From contig CAINBI010000072.1 of NCBI GenBank assembly GCA_903846555.1, forward strand, positions 1 to 48,208: 48,208 bases of DNA, given 5' to 3'. Positions within the stretch are counted from its first letter, which is position 1, and each line of letters begins with the position of its first letter. The notes beneath the pieces are model-generated. The model searched no databases, had not been told where the DNA came from, and saw only the letters and a program-made list of their open reading frames with translations. Both the position numbers and the translations under genes were made by a program. The stretch comes from an uncultured Pseudomonadota bacterium. Lineage in GTDB: Bacteria > Pseudomonadota > Gammaproteobacteria > Burkholderiales > Methylophilaceae. This document shows, one piece after another, positions 31,415 to 41,725 of the stretch.

Positions 31415-31460
31415 ATTTATTTCCTTTTTAAATACTTTTGCTAAGGTCTTCCATAAAAAA

Positions 31461-31481
31461 CAGCCGAAAAAATCTCGGCTG
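31461..31481 (-). terminator. Rho-independent terminator of the autotransporter gene
   Basis: On the minus strand CAGCCGA-GATTTTT-TCGGCTG followed by TTTTTT. Confidence 0.75.
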
Positions 31482-31531
31482 CTTGTTTACAACATTGACA
31501 TAAGCTGATGATGATCTCAGCCTAAATCTGA

Positions 31532-34500
31532 CTAAAAATCATATCTAAACTTAAAAGAAGCGGTATGACCTACGTAATCGCTTTTCACTTCAGCATCGTA
31601 GTTCACTGATAAATTTTGGCGATTAGCTGTACTTAAATTTAAACCTAAACCAAGGTTAGCAGAATCGCGTGCCTGATTTACTCCAGCCGTAGTAAAGCTT
31701 GTGCCACCAGCAAAAACTGCTGCAATATCTTGATTAGTGTCAGCAAACTCATGGTTCCACATTGCACGCGCTTCAACGGCTGTTTTCATCGACCCTTCTG
31801 ATAAAGGCACAGAAATTTTAGCGCCTAAACCTGAGCGGAATGAATTTGTTTGTGTGTCAGCTACGGTCAGTGCTGCACCAGAATGGCTTCTATCCTCTTC
31901 AGTGTAGCCATCTTGATCTAAGTTCACATAAGTCATTGTAGCCATTGGTGTAATCGTCACTTTACCCATTTGCATAGGATAACCAGCACCAATTTTAGCT
32001 AGATATTGATTAGCATCGTGACTGCCTGTAACAGAAGCACCAGCCAGCGCAACATAACGTTTAGTGTCATATTGATGTCTGCCATAACCTAGCGCCGCAT
32101 CCACATACCAAGCGCCAGCGTTCCATGAGCCATATAACGACCCTTGATAACTATCAATATCCGTTCTGTTAGCCGAAGTAGCACCATCACCATCAATGCC
32201 AGTTGAAGCATAAGCTACAGCGCCACCTACGCGGAAATCGCCATTACCTACCAGTGTATCGCCGCCAAATACAAAACCACCAGTATTAGCCGTGTAACCA
32301 TCAATACTGTCGCGCTTACTTTGGTCGCCTTTAAAGCCAAAACCTTGCATCCAGAAACCAACGCCTTGCGCCGCTTCACCAGTTGAAACGCCACTGTTGC
32401 CATTGCTAGCGGTGCGTGTTGCGTCTTGATGTGTACCGATAACTGAAGAAACCTGATCTACCGCAGCCATCGTAGCTTGCATAGAAGCGTTATTGGCTTC
32501 CGGGCGAAGTTGTTGACCAGCTTTTTCGATGTCTGCCGCAACCGTTAAGCCTTGCACTGCACCACCAAGCGTTGAATTGCCTGCCATTAACGCATCAATG
32601 GCTCTGCCACTGCGGGCTGATACGCCAGCAATGCTTGAAGCGCTATTAATTGAATCTACACCTACGACTAAATTACCAGCTGCATTCGTTGCGATATTCC
32701 AGTTAACCAGCGGTGTGTTTTCGTTGTCTATTGATGGCGTAGTGCCTACCATACTATCAGCCACTAGGAAGTATTCACCTTTATGCACAGTGACTAAGCT
32801 TTTTGGTGTCACTGTCACAGAGCCTGCACCAGCGGTAGCGTCTATGGTTAAGACGTCGCCCATACCCTCAATATTGTGAGAAGGTGCATCAACAGTCGAA
32901 CCTGCGCCACTACCGCTAACAGTAGGGATTAATGTCACATGGCTGGCTACTGGTGTCGCGCCGCCAAGCACATTGCTAGACGCCGTGCGAATGGTGATGT
33001 TGCCAGTAAAGTCACCCGCATTTTCAAAGGTGAAGTTTTTGGTACCGACTGTGGTAATAACGCCTGTTTTCACACTGGTTGTAGCACTTGCATTAGAAGA
33101 TAAAGCGTTTGCATTAGTGGCTGTGCTAGTAGCAGTTAGCCCGGTTATATCGCTAGTCACCGTTCCTGCTTCTGGGCTTACCGTATAAACATTAACTGTT
33201 TGGCTTTTACTGCCAGAAGTTGAAACCACCTCAACAATCGCAGTTTGTCTTGCATTTTCGGCTATGCCGGCAATGGCGCAACCCGCTTGATAAGCGCTGG
33301 CCTGACCACAAGTAGTATCACGTTGGTCTACGTCAATATTGCCTGTCAGCGTTGCACCTGCTTCATTGGTTAACACATGCGTACCGTTACTTAAATACAC
33401 ATTACCAATAATGGTACCTGCATTGGTAATGGTGCTGTCTTGTTGACCAAACTGCGTATTGATCAGTAAACGATCATTCAACACACCTTCAACAGAAAGA
33501 TTATGCCAGCGTTCTGCCATACCATTCACAGCCAAAATATCGCCTTTAATCGTGCCTGTTTCAGCATTATTAATTTCTAATGTACGAATTTCGCCGCCAT
33601 CAGAAACTGAACCAATAGCATAGCCTCGCGCACCTGTATGCCCTGTTGCAGCAACCCACTCAATCAAACCTTCGTTGTTAATAATTTGCGCTATGTTACG
33701 CATGTAAATAGCACCAGCATAATCACCAGTGGCACGAATAACACCTGTTGCACCATTGGCAATATCAATCAAATCACCTTCTTCCTGCGTATTAATGGCA
33801 TTGACAGAAGCTAGGTTTTGTTTGGATGCGAAAGTAAAGTCTGATGAGGTTGCCGTGGTAGCAGAAAAGCTCGTTGCCGTTGCATTAGGTGCAGCCACTA
33901 CCGCTGAGTTTACCGCTAAATTATCGACTAAAGTTACATGTACAGTACGCTCTGCGCTGATAGTACCGTTATTCACTAATGTTAATTCTGTTGCAGCGCC
34001 ACCTTGTTCAACCGCATAAGCAGCGCCGATGCCTTCGTTTTTAACGCTAATGATGCCAGTTTTAGCATTATTGATTTCATAAATGCCTTCAACAGACATA
34101 GTAACGGCCTTGGCAGCTGCGGTATAAGCAACGGAACTACCGTCAATTGCCGTTGTTATGTTAGCAACACTGTTGGCAATACTGGTTGCAGTAACTGCCG
34201 CAGCATTTTTATTAGCATTAATTTCTGCGGCCAAAATTTGCGCTGAGATTGTGCCGGAGTTATTCACCACATTATTGCCACCGCCAAAGTTTGACACCAC
34301 TTTGTAGCCTATCGGGTCAGTACCTGTGCCTGCATAAGCGGCTGATAATGCTGTTGCAAATGTGACCGTTTTATTTGCGATATCAACCGATGTAATCACG
34401 CGTGACTCACCCGCTGGAAAATCACCTTGATCTGCATTGTAACGGCCAAATACAACGGTTTGCCCGACATAAGCTGCGGTTGGTGCAGCGTTAAGCGTTA

Positions 34501-34981
34501 CGGTGGTTACGCCAGTTACGGGAACAGTCACGGTTCCAGTAGTTGCAAACAACGTACCTGAACCAGCATTTAAAGTTGCCGCCCCCATCAAAACGGCAGT
34601 GCGGCCACGGCCAGTGCCTGTAGCAAAGTTGACCGTACGATTATTGCTAATAACGCCGCTGTTGGTCAGCGTACGACCTTCACCATCAAACTGGATTACA
34701 GTAGTGCTGCCGTTTGCTGTTTGCGTCGTGGTATCAACGTAATTCGTTGTGCTGGCGTTGGTTAAATTGCCTACATGCGTAACAACTCCAGCTGAAGTAG
34801 TGTCTGCGCCATTACACAACACAGAAATGGAATTGGCTGTACTTGGGCTGGCAATCGTACCAGTACAAGCAGCACTCACATCCAACGATGCCAAGGCCAT
34901 CAACGGCAACGCAGCCAATACTGCTAAATGTAATTTATGATTTGCACCTGAGTGGCTATTTTTTCTGTTATTTGTTGACAC
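31532..34981 (-). CDS. Autotransporter (type Va) with beta-solenoid passenger and C-terminal barrel
   Basis: Signal sequence (LAALPLMALASLDVSAA); repeated NxGTI-type passenger motifs; C-terminal domain GFWMQGFGFKGDQSKRD...GSLYGSWNAGAWYVDAALGYG...; terminal ...SFKFRYDF. Confidence 0.93.
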   Translation of the reverse strand: MSTNNRKNSHSGANHKLHLAVLAALPLMALASLDVSAACTGTIASPSTANSISVLCNGADTTSAGVVTHVGNLTNASTTNYVDTTTQTANGSTTVIQFDGEGRTLTNSGVISNNRTVNFATGTGRGRTAVLMGAATLNAGSGTLFATTGTVTVPVTGVTTVTLNAAPTAAYVGQTVVFGRYNADQGDFPAGESRVITSVDIANKTVTFATALSAAYAGTGTDPIGYKVVSNFGGGNNVVNNSGTISAQILAAEINANKNAAAVTATSIANSVANITTAIDGSSVAYTAAAKAVTMSVEGIYEINNAKTGIISVKNEGIGAAYAVEQGGAATELTLVNNGTISAERTVHVTLVDNLAVNSAVVAAPNATATSFSATTATSSDFTFASKQNLASVNAINTQEEGDLIDIANGATGVIRATGDYAGAIYMRNIAQIINNEGLIEWVAATGHTGARGYAIGSVSDGGEIRTLEINNAETGTIKGDILAVNGMAERWHNLSVEGVLNDRLLINTQFGQQDSTITNAGTIIGNVYLSNGTHVLTNEAGATLTGNIDVDQRDTTCGQASAYQAGCAIAGIAENARQTAIVEVVSTSGSKSQTVNVYTVSPEAGTVTSDITGLTATSTATNANALSSNASATTSVKTGVITTVGTKNFTFENAGDFTGNITIRTASSNVLGGATPVASHVTLIPTVSGSGAGSTVDAPSHNIEGMGDVLTIDATAGAGSVTVTPKSLVTVHKGEYFLVADSMVGTTPSIDNENTPLVNWNIATNAAGNLVVGVDSINSASSIAGVSARSGRAIDALMAGNSTLGGAVQGLTVAADIEKAGQQLRPEANNASMQATMAAVDQVSSVIGTHQDATRTASNGNSGVSTGEAAQGVGFWMQGFGFKGDQSKRDSIDGYTANTGGFVFGGDTLVGNGDFRVGGAVAYASTGIDGDGATSANRTDIDSYQGSLYGSWNAGAWYVDAALGYGRHQYDTKRYVALAGASVTGSHDANQYLAKIGAGYPMQMGKVTITPMATMTYVNLDQDGYTEEDRSHSGAALTVADTQTNSFRSGLGAKISVPLSEGSMKTAVEARAMWNHEFADTNQDIAAVFAGGTSFTTAGVNQARDSANLGLGLNLSTANRQNLSVNYDAEVKSDYVGHTASFKFRYDF

Positions 34982-35363
34982 TGTTTATTCCCCTAGCTGT
35001 TGAGTGTGTGGTTCTTTTCAATCGATAGGAATAGAGCAACAATCTTGCCACCTGAATGTACAAATAATTTATACATTAAATTCATGAACTTAACAAAATA
35101 TACAAGCTATCAGCGGCTGGCGTGTGGTGGTTGTATACAGCCATGTGGTTGAAAAATAACAATCATATTGGTTTATTTATAGTCAATATAGCAGCGCATA
35201 AGCTGGATAAATAATATCCAATCACAGCTATAGGTGAGCCTAAAAAATACAGTTAAAAAGATAAAGTCTGCTAAATACTTATTTAATTGATGGCAGTGAT
35301 AAAATGCTGTTTTATGATTATTGGCCCGCTTTAACGGTCTAATATCTAACGATTTTACAAAAT

Positions 35364-36125
35364 ATGACACCAACCTCAGATCATTCAAAATTACAAATAC
35401 TGCACAATTTCCGTGTGATACTTTGCCAAACCAGCCATCCTGGCAACATCGGCTCGGCAGCACGCGCCATGAAAACAATGGGTTTACAGCATTTATATTT
35501 GGTTAAACCAGATCGCTTTCCTGATGCACATGCCACGGCATTATCAACAGGCGCGGCAGATTTACTCGAGAATGCGATTGTGACCAACACCTTAACTGAG
35601 GCGCTGTCTGGCTGTGCTTTTGCCATCGGCATGAGCGCACGAAAACGCAGTCTTTCACATGAGTTAGTCAATGTGCGCGCAGCGGCAACTACGGTGATGG
35701 AAATTGCCTCATCGCAAACCGTTGCCTTGGTGTTTGGTACGGAAATGAGTGGTTTAAGCAATGAGGAGCTAGATCATTGCCAATTGCTAGCCATGATTCC
35801 AGCCAATACAGAATATTCATCATTAAACCTAGCCGCCGCAGTGCAAATAATGTGCTACGAGCTTAGAATGGCGGCGCTGGAAGATGCTACTTTTAGTCAA
35901 AACGCCAATATAGAACTGGCCACGATTGATAGCGTAGAAGGCTTTTATACGCATTTAGAACAAACCTTATTGCACATTGGCTACCTAAACCCAGTTGCGC
36001 CTAAAAAGCTGATGGAACGTATGCGACGGATTTACGCACGCATTCGGCTAGAAAAAGAAGAAGTAAACCTGTTACGTGGCATACTAACGCTGACAGTGAC
36101 ACCCAAAAAGCACGATAAATACTAA
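35364..36125 (+). CDS. trmJ: tRNA (cytidine/uridine-32-2'-O)-methyltransferase TrmJ (SPOUT)
   Basis: FRVILCQTSHPGNIGSAARAMKTMGLQHLYLVKP; ALVFGTEMSGLSNEEL; IPANTEYSSLNLAAAVQIMCYELR. Confidence 0.95.
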   Translation: MTPTSDHSKLQILHNFRVILCQTSHPGNIGSAARAMKTMGLQHLYLVKPDRFPDAHATALSTGAADLLENAIVTNTLTEALSGCAFAIGMSARKRSLSHELVNVRAAATTVMEIASSQTVALVFGTEMSGLSNEELDHCQLLAMIPANTEYSSLNLAAAVQIMCYELRMAALEDATFSQNANIELATIDSVEGFYTHLEQTLLHIGYLNPVAPKKLMERMRRIYARIRLEKEEVNLLRGILTLTVTPKKHDKY

Positions 36126-36133
36126 CAATAGAT

Positions 36134-36168
36134 GCCCTGCGAGGCCCGTCCCTATTGCCTCGCAGGGC
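36134..36168. terminator. Strong 12-bp stem-loop after trmJ (terminator or structured spacer)
   Basis: GCCCTGCGAGGC-N11-GCCTCGCAGGGC perfect inverted repeat followed by CTCTATTTTGAT. Confidence 0.6.
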
Positions 36169-36274
36169 CTCTATTTTGATGGTTTTAGGAATGTTCTAGC
36201 TTGTATTTCACTAATAATCAGGCCGTGCAGATAGCAGAATTTTTAAGTTTCCATACAAAATTAAGGCAATACTT

Positions 36275-37042
36275 ATGTTTGATCACGTTAAAGAAGATAT
36301 CGCAATCGTTTTTCAGCGCGACCCTGCGGCGCGCACACACTGGGAAGTGCTGACCACTTACCCTGGCGTACATGCTTTATTGATGCATCGCCTATCGCAT
36401 TGGCTTTGGCATGAGCATTTTTACTGGTTGGCACGCTTTAACTCGCACATTGGGCGTTGGCTCACTGGTATTGAAATTCACCCAGGCGCAACCATCGGTC
36501 GCCGCGTGTTTATTGATCACGGCATGGGGGTTGTGATTGGTGAAACTGCGGTGATTGGCGATGATTGCACGCTTTATCACGGTGTTACCTTAGGCGGCAC
36601 TTCTTGGAACAAAGGCAAACGACATCCAACCCTTGAAAATGGCGTGGTGATAGGCGCAGGGGCTAAAATACTCGGCCCAATTACCATAGGTGCGGGCGCT
36701 AAAATCGGCTCAAATGCGGTGGTAGTCAAAGATGTGCCAGCCAACGCCACTGCGGTTGGGATTCCCGCGCGTATTTTGGAAGAAGAAAAGCCCAATAAGG
36801 AGGATACGCAAATGCATGCTGCCAAAAACCAGAGCTTTACGGCTTATGCAGTGAGCGATGATAACGACAAGTTTAATCCTGAAGCAATGTCTAAAGCATT
36901 ACAGGAATTATTAGCCCATAGCGCCGCGCAGGATGTAAAACTAGCCGCACTGACGCTGCAACTGCAAGCCCTTGTGGCTGATACAGGCAGTGACGCCGAA
37001 GTAGCGACTGCATTTGATATTACGCATGATTTACCCAAATAG
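36275..37042 (+). CDS. cysE: Serine O-acetyltransferase
   Basis: Left-handed beta-helix: [69 protein letters not shown]. Confidence 0.96.
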   Translation: MFDHVKEDIAIVFQRDPAARTHWEVLTTYPGVHALLMHRLSHWLWHEHFYWLARFNSHIGRWLTGIEIHPGATIGRRVFIDHGMGVVIGETAVIGDDCTLYHGVTLGGTSWNKGKRHPTLENGVVIGAGAKILGPITIGAGAKIGSNAVVVKDVPANATAVGIPARILEEEKPNKEDTQMHAAKNQSFTAYAVSDDNDKFNPEAMSKALQELLAHSAAQDVKLAALTLQLQALVADTGSDAEVATAFDITHDLPK

Positions 37043-37062
37043 CGTCCAAGTTTAAATCAAAG

Positions 37063-37109
37063 TAAAACCGCAAATAAAACCACAAATAAAACCACAAATA
37101 AAACCCAAG
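37063..37109. repeat. 12-bp tandem repeat, about 3.9 units
   Basis: TAAAACCGCAAA TAAAACCACAAA TAAAACCACAAA TAAAACCCAAG in the cysE-iscR spacer. Confidence 0.85.
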
Positions 37110-37168
37110 TCGCTAAAGTGAAAATCACTCGAAACCAAACCTAAATGTGCGGGAACTAAACCCGCATA

Positions 37169-37193
37169 ATAGTTGACTAAAGTTATCAGGTAT
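37169..37193 (+). promoter_or_regulatory. Type 1 IscR binding site overlapping the iscR promoter
   Basis: ATAGTTGACTAAAGTTATCAGGTAT matches ATASYYGACTRWWWYAGTCRRSTAT at 22 of 25 positions; it includes the -35 TTGACT, with TAGAAT 16 bp downstream. Confidence 0.8.
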
Positions 37194-37231
37194 TATAGAA
37201 TTTCGATAACTTTTTAGGCTAGCTTAAACTC

Positions 37232-37771
37232 ATGAGACTTACCACCAAAGGCAGATTTGCCGTCACTGCAATGTTAGATCTTGCAATGCATGAGGCTAGT
37301 GCCGTTAACCATGCCAACCATTCAGGTGATGTTACTGCCATCATCAAGCCCGTTACATTGGCTGGCATTAGTGAGCGCCAAAGCATTTCGCTGTCATATT
37401 TAGAGCAATTGTTTAGCCGCTTGCGCCGTCAGGGATTAGTGAGTAGCGTTCGCGGGCCTGGTGGTGGTTATAAACTGGCAAAAAATTATGCGGATATTTC
37501 AGTTGCCGAAATTATCAATGCGGTAGATGAGCTAATCGACGCTACGCAATGCGGTGGGCAAGAAAACTGCCGTGACGAAGGTCGCTGCATGACCCACGAT
37601 TTATGGGCAACGCTAAATACCAAAATTTTAGATTATCTTGCAGGCATCAGCTTGGCAGATATGGTGGCTAATCAATCTAGCGGTCAAAAAGTTTCCATTA
37701 CACCGCGTAGTCGTGGCACGGAACGCGGCGACAAAAGTGTGACTGTAGCAATAGAAAAACGACTTGCTTAA
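37232..37771 (+). CDS. iscR: Fe-S cluster assembly transcriptional regulator IscR (Rrf2)
   Basis: [53 protein letters not shown]; Cys cluster [19 protein letters not shown]. Confidence 0.97.
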   Translation: MRLTTKGRFAVTAMLDLAMHEASAVNHANHSGDVTAIIKPVTLAGISERQSISLSYLEQLFSRLRRQGLVSSVRGPGGGYKLAKNYADISVAEIINAVDELIDATQCGGQENCRDEGRCMTHDLWATLNTKILDYLAGISLADMVANQSSGQKVSITPRSRGTERGDKSVTVAIEKRLA

Positions 37772-37775
37772 CACC

Positions 37776-38933
37776 ATGAATAACGTCTACTTTGATCATA
37801 ATGCAACCACCGCGCTAGATAATGCTGTGCTAGAAGCCATGTTGCCGTGGATGCGTACGCAAAGCGGCAACCCAACCAGTCGCCATCTATTTGGCAGATC
37901 AGCGCGCGATGCCGTTGAGCATGCCAGAGCCCAAGTGGCAGAAGCTTGCGGGGCTTATAGCTCACAAGTGATTTTCACTTCATGCGGCACTGAGGCTAAT
38001 AACTTTGCCATAAAAGGCATGGCTGGGCATAAACCCGCCAGCCAAATTTTAAGCAGTGCAATTGAACACCCTTGCGTAACTCGACCAGCCATTGCGATGC
38101 AGCAACAAGGCTTTATTAGCCAGCAAATTGCGGTGAATACCGATGGAAAAGTAGATTTAGCTAAGTTAAAACAACAGCTTACAGCACCCACTAGCTTGGT
38201 TTCTGTGATGTTAGCCAATAACGAAACGGGTGTAATACAAGCGCTAGCGGCCATTGCTGAAATGACGCGTGCAGCAAGTGCTTTTATACATACCGATGCG
38301 GTACAAGCTTTGGGTAAAATGCCGCTGAATTTTACTGATTTAAACGTGCATGCCATGACTATTTCTAGCCATAAAATTCATGGCCCACAAGGTGCGGCGG
38401 CGCTTATTTTAGATAAACGCGTTGATATTGAACCGCTGTTACATGGCGGAGGTCAAGAAAAAGGCTTACGTAGCGGCACTGAAAACGTCGCGGCCATTGT
38501 TGGATTTGGTGCGGCATGTGAATTAGCGGTAACCAATCAAAAAAGCTATGTAAGCCATACACAAGCGCTTCGCGAGCAATTTGAACAAGGTTTACTGCAC
38601 ATAAACAACGTCCTTAAGGTGACCATGTTTGGCAACAATGTAACGCGCTTACCCAATACCAGTTTTTTTGCTATTGATAATATTGAAGGTGAAACTTTAG
38701 TGATGGCTTTAGACCGTAAAGGTTACGCTGTTGCCAGCGGCTCTGCCTGCTCTAGCGATAGCACAGAACCTAGCCACGTACTATTAGCGATGGGTGTTAA
38801 TGCAGACATCGCTCGCGGTGCGGTGCGCGTGAGTTTTGGCGCAAATAACACGACAGCACAAGTGGCAGAGTTTTTGGTCACATTGAATAATGAAGTATTA
38901 AGATTGAAACAATTAACGGCTATAGCGGCGTAA
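37776..38933 (+). CDS. Second cysteine desulfurase (NifS/IscS-like) ahead of canonical iscS
   Basis: MNNVYFDHNATTALDNAVLEAMLPWM; PLP lysine SSHKIHGPQG; catalytic-Cys loop ASGSACSSDSTEPSHVL. Start may be 37764 as in the ORF track. Confidence 0.93.
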   Translation: MNNVYFDHNATTALDNAVLEAMLPWMRTQSGNPTSRHLFGRSARDAVEHARAQVAEACGAYSSQVIFTSCGTEANNFAIKGMAGHKPASQILSSAIEHPCVTRPAIAMQQQGFISQQIAVNTDGKVDLAKLKQQLTAPTSLVSVMLANNETGVIQALAAIAEMTRAASAFIHTDAVQALGKMPLNFTDLNVHAMTISSHKIHGPQGAAALILDKRVDIEPLLHGGGQEKGLRSGTENVAAIVGFGAACELAVTNQKSYVSHTQALREQFEQGLLHINNVLKVTMFGNNVTRLPNTSFFAIDNIEGETLVMALDRKGYAVASGSACSSDSTEPSHVLLAMGVNADIARGAVRVSFGANNTTAQVAEFLVTLNNEVLRLKQLTAIAA

Positions 38934-39021
38934 TTGGGGTTGTTGCAGTTTGGTTTTAAACCTCAACCTACAGACACCTGAACCATTTAACTATTTATAA
39001 ATTGCAAGGATAAATGAAAGA

Positions 39022-40275
39022 ATGTCAGCATCAATAGAAATGCCAGTAGCGAAAGATTCGGAAGATCTGCTTTATCCGATTTATTTAGATTACTCTGCCA
39101 CAACGCCAGTTGATCCGCGCGTGGCTGCAAAAATGATTCCCTACATTACAGAGCATTTTGGCAACCCTGCTTCACGTAGCCATCCCTATGGTTGGACCGC
39201 AGAAAAAGCGGTTGAAAATGCACGGGAAGAAGTCGCAAAATTAGTCGGTGCAGACCCTCGTGAAATCGTCTGGACATCAGGCGCGACAGAATCAAACAAC
39301 CTAGCCATTAAAGGCGCAGCAAACTTTTACTCAGCAAAAGGTAAGCATATTATTACCGTTGCCACCGAGCATAAAGCGGTGATTGACACCGTGCGTGAGC
39401 TTGAGCGCGTAGGCTTTGAGGCGACTTATTTGCAACCAGAGCCGAATGGTTTGATTGATCTAGAAAAATTCAAAGCGGCGATACGCCCAGATACCGTGCT
39501 GGCTTCTGTCATGTTCGTCAACAATGAAATCGGTGTGATTCAAGACATCACAGCCATCGGCAATATCTGCCGCGAAAATGGCATTATTTTTCATGTTGAT
39601 GCGGCACAAGCTACGGGTAAAGTTGCCATTGATTTAGAAAAACTACCAGTTGATTTAATGAGTTTTAGCGCGCATAAAACCTACGGCCCAAAAGGCATAG
39701 GCGCACTATATGTGCGTCGTAAACCACGTATTCGTATTGAAGCACAAATGCATGGCGGCGGTCACGAGCGCGGCATGCGTTCTGGCACATTAGCGACACA
39801 CCAAATTGTTGGTATGGGTGAGGCATTTAAACTTGCTCGCGAAGAAATGGATGTTGAAAATGCACGCATTCGTACATTACGCGATAAACTTTTACATGGT
39901 CTCGAAACCATGGAAGAGGTGTATGTCAACGGTGATTTAGATCAGCGCGTACCACACAATTTAAACATTAGCTTTAATTATGTAGAAGGCGAATCGTTAA
40001 TTATGGCGGTAAAAGGCATTGCAGTTTCTAGCGGCTCGGCTTGTACCTCAGCCAGCCTAGAGCCTAGCTACGTGCTACGCGCATTAGGTCGCTCAGATGA
40101 ATTAGCCCACAGCTCAATTCGCTTTTCGATTGGTCGATTCACCACAGAAGAAGACGTGGATTACACGATTCACTTAATGAAAAGTAAGATTGATAAATTA
40201 AGAGAATTATCCCCATTATGGGAAATGTTTAAAGATGGCATCGACCTTTCTAAGGTTCAATGGGCTGCACATTAG
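39022..40275 (+). CDS. iscS: Cysteine desulfurase IscS
   Basis: [79 protein letters not shown]-terminus. Confidence 0.98.
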   Translation: MSASIEMPVAKDSEDLLYPIYLDYSATTPVDPRVAAKMIPYITEHFGNPASRSHPYGWTAEKAVENAREEVAKLVGADPREIVWTSGATESNNLAIKGAANFYSAKGKHIITVATEHKAVIDTVRELERVGFEATYLQPEPNGLIDLEKFKAAIRPDTVLASVMFVNNEIGVIQDITAIGNICRENGIIFHVDAAQATGKVAIDLEKLPVDLMSFSAHKTYGPKGIGALYVRRKPRIRIEAQMHGGGHERGMRSGTLATHQIVGMGEAFKLAREEMDVENARIRTLRDKLLHGLETMEEVYVNGDLDQRVPHNLNISFNYVEGESLIMAVKGIAVSSGSACTSASLEPSYVLRALGRSDELAHSSIRFSIGRFTTEEDVDYTIHLMKSKIDKLRELSPLWEMFKDGIDLSKVQWAAH

Positions 40276-40342
40276 GGCACCTCTATTAAACAATTGCTAG
40301 TAGAAATAACTGGTTGAAATCACCAGATAAAGGAGAAATACC

Positions 40343-40738
40343 ATGGCATATTCAGACAAAGTTTTAGACCATTACGAGAACCCTCGCAATGTAGGTACTT
40401 TAGACAAAAATGACCCTAACGTAGGCACAGGCATGGTCGGCGCACCAGCCTGTGGCGATGTAATGAAGTTAATGATTAAAGTCAATGATGCTGGCATTAT
40501 TGAAGATGCTAAATTCAAAACCTATGGTTGCGGCTCTGCAATTGCGTCTAGCTCATTGGTTACAGAATGGCTCAAAGGCAAAACCATAGACGAAGCTTAC
40601 GCGATTAAAAACTCAGCGATTGCTGAAGAGTTAGCTTTGCCACCAGTGAAAATTCACTGTTCAGTATTGGCTGAAGATGCGATTAAAGCGGCTGTGGCAG
40701 ATATTAAAGCGAAACAAGCCGCAAAAGTAGCGGCTTAA
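40343..40738 (+). CDS. iscU: Fe-S cluster scaffold IscU
   Basis: MAYSDKVLDHYENPRNVGTLDK; GAPACGDVMKL; YGCGSAIASSS; LPPVKIHCSVLAEDAIKAAV. Confidence 0.98.
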   Translation: MAYSDKVLDHYENPRNVGTLDKNDPNVGTGMVGAPACGDVMKLMIKVNDAGIIEDAKFKTYGCGSAIASSSLVTEWLKGKTIDEAYAIKNSAIAEELALPPVKIHCSVLAEDAIKAAVADIKAKQAAKVAA

Positions 40739-40748
40739 TTGACCTGTA

Positions 40749-40770
40749 GGAGCGATTGAAAGATCGCTCC
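40749..40770. repeat. Stem-loop in the iscU-iscA spacer, with REP-like 'TGTAGGAGCG' start
   Basis: GGAGCGAT-TGAAAG-ATCGCTCC perfect inverted repeat. Confidence 0.75.
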
Positions 40771-40808
40771 TTGTATGAAAACAGTAACTACGTATAAAGA
40801 ATTTAAAT

Positions 40809-41132
40809 ATGGCAATCACACTGACACAAACTGCGGCAAACCGCGTTGAAACATTTTTAGCCAACCGTGGCAAAGGCATAGGCTTACGCTTGGGCGTTAA
40901 AACCACGGGCTGCTCTGGCATGGCTTATACCTTAGAATTTGTCGACACCTTGAACGAAGAAGACACCACCTTTGAAAGCAATGGCATTAAGATTATTGTT
41001 GACCCTAAGAGCCTTGTTTACATTGACGGTACCGAATTAGACTTTACCAAAGAAGGTCTAAACGAGGGCTTTAAATTTAGAAACCCCAATGTAAAAGATG
41101 AATGTGGTTGCGGTGAAAGCTTTACGGTGTGA
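40809..41132 (+). CDS. iscA: Fe-S cluster assembly protein IscA
   Basis: [24 protein letters not shown]...; C-terminal CGCGESF. Confidence 0.97.
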   Translation: MAITLTQTAANRVETFLANRGKGIGLRLGVKTTGCSGMAYTLEFVDTLNEEDTTFESNGIKIIVDPKSLVYIDGTELDFTKEGLNEGFKFRNPNVKDECGCGESFTV

Positions 41133-41686
41133 GTTCAAATCTGCACTTAAATTACTTTGAGTTATTTGGGCTTAGTCCAAAATTTAACCTTGAGTTAGCA
41201 AAGTTAGAAAGCAATTTTCGGAAAATACAATCCGAGTCACATCCGGACCGTTTTGTTACGGCATCCCCTACGGAAAAGTTGCAGTCTATGCAACTTGCAA
41301 CGCTGGCGAACGAAGCCTACCAAACACTTAAAAACCCAGCAAATCGCGCTAAATATCTATTAGCGCTACAAGGCATAGAGGCGATTGCCGAGACCAATAC
41401 CGCCATGCCTTTAGATTTTTTAATGCAGCAAATGGAATGGCGTGAGGCTCTAGAGGATGCAACATCCGCAAAAGACATTAGCGCATTAGAAAATTTACTG
41501 CGTGAAATGCAGCAAGAAGCTAAACTATTGCAAACTGAATTAGGCCTGCTTCTTGACCAAGACTTGTTGTTGAATAAAAACACAGACTACACCAGCGCAA
41601 CAGACGCAACACGTAAACTGATTTTTATCGACAAAGTATATGCCGACATCAATAAAGCCATTGAACAATTAGAAGCAACCCTTTAA
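41129..41686 (+). CDS. hscB: Co-chaperone HscB (J-domain)
   Basis: [35 protein letters not shown] (HPD motif); GTG start overlapping the iscA stop. Confidence 0.95.
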   Translation: MSSNLHLNYFELFGLSPKFNLELAKLESNFRKIQSESHPDRFVTASPTEKLQSMQLATLANEAYQTLKNPANRAKYLLALQGIEAIAETNTAMPLDFLMQQMEWREALEDATSAKDISALENLLREMQQEAKLLQTELGLLLDQDLLLNKNTDYTSATDATRKLIFIDKVYADINKAIEQLEATL

Positions 41687-41725
41687 ATACAAACACTAAA
41701 ATATAGGCATCAAAATTTAGGCACT

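Noticed and set aside
32529-34940. Several plus-strand ORFs antisense to the autotransporter
   Set aside because: Repetitive Val/Ala/Thr composition mirrors the repetitive passenger; no independent start or family evidence.
37063-37109. Possible CRISPR-like repeats
   Set aside because: 12-bp contiguous tandem units with no unique spacers; no cas genes in the window.
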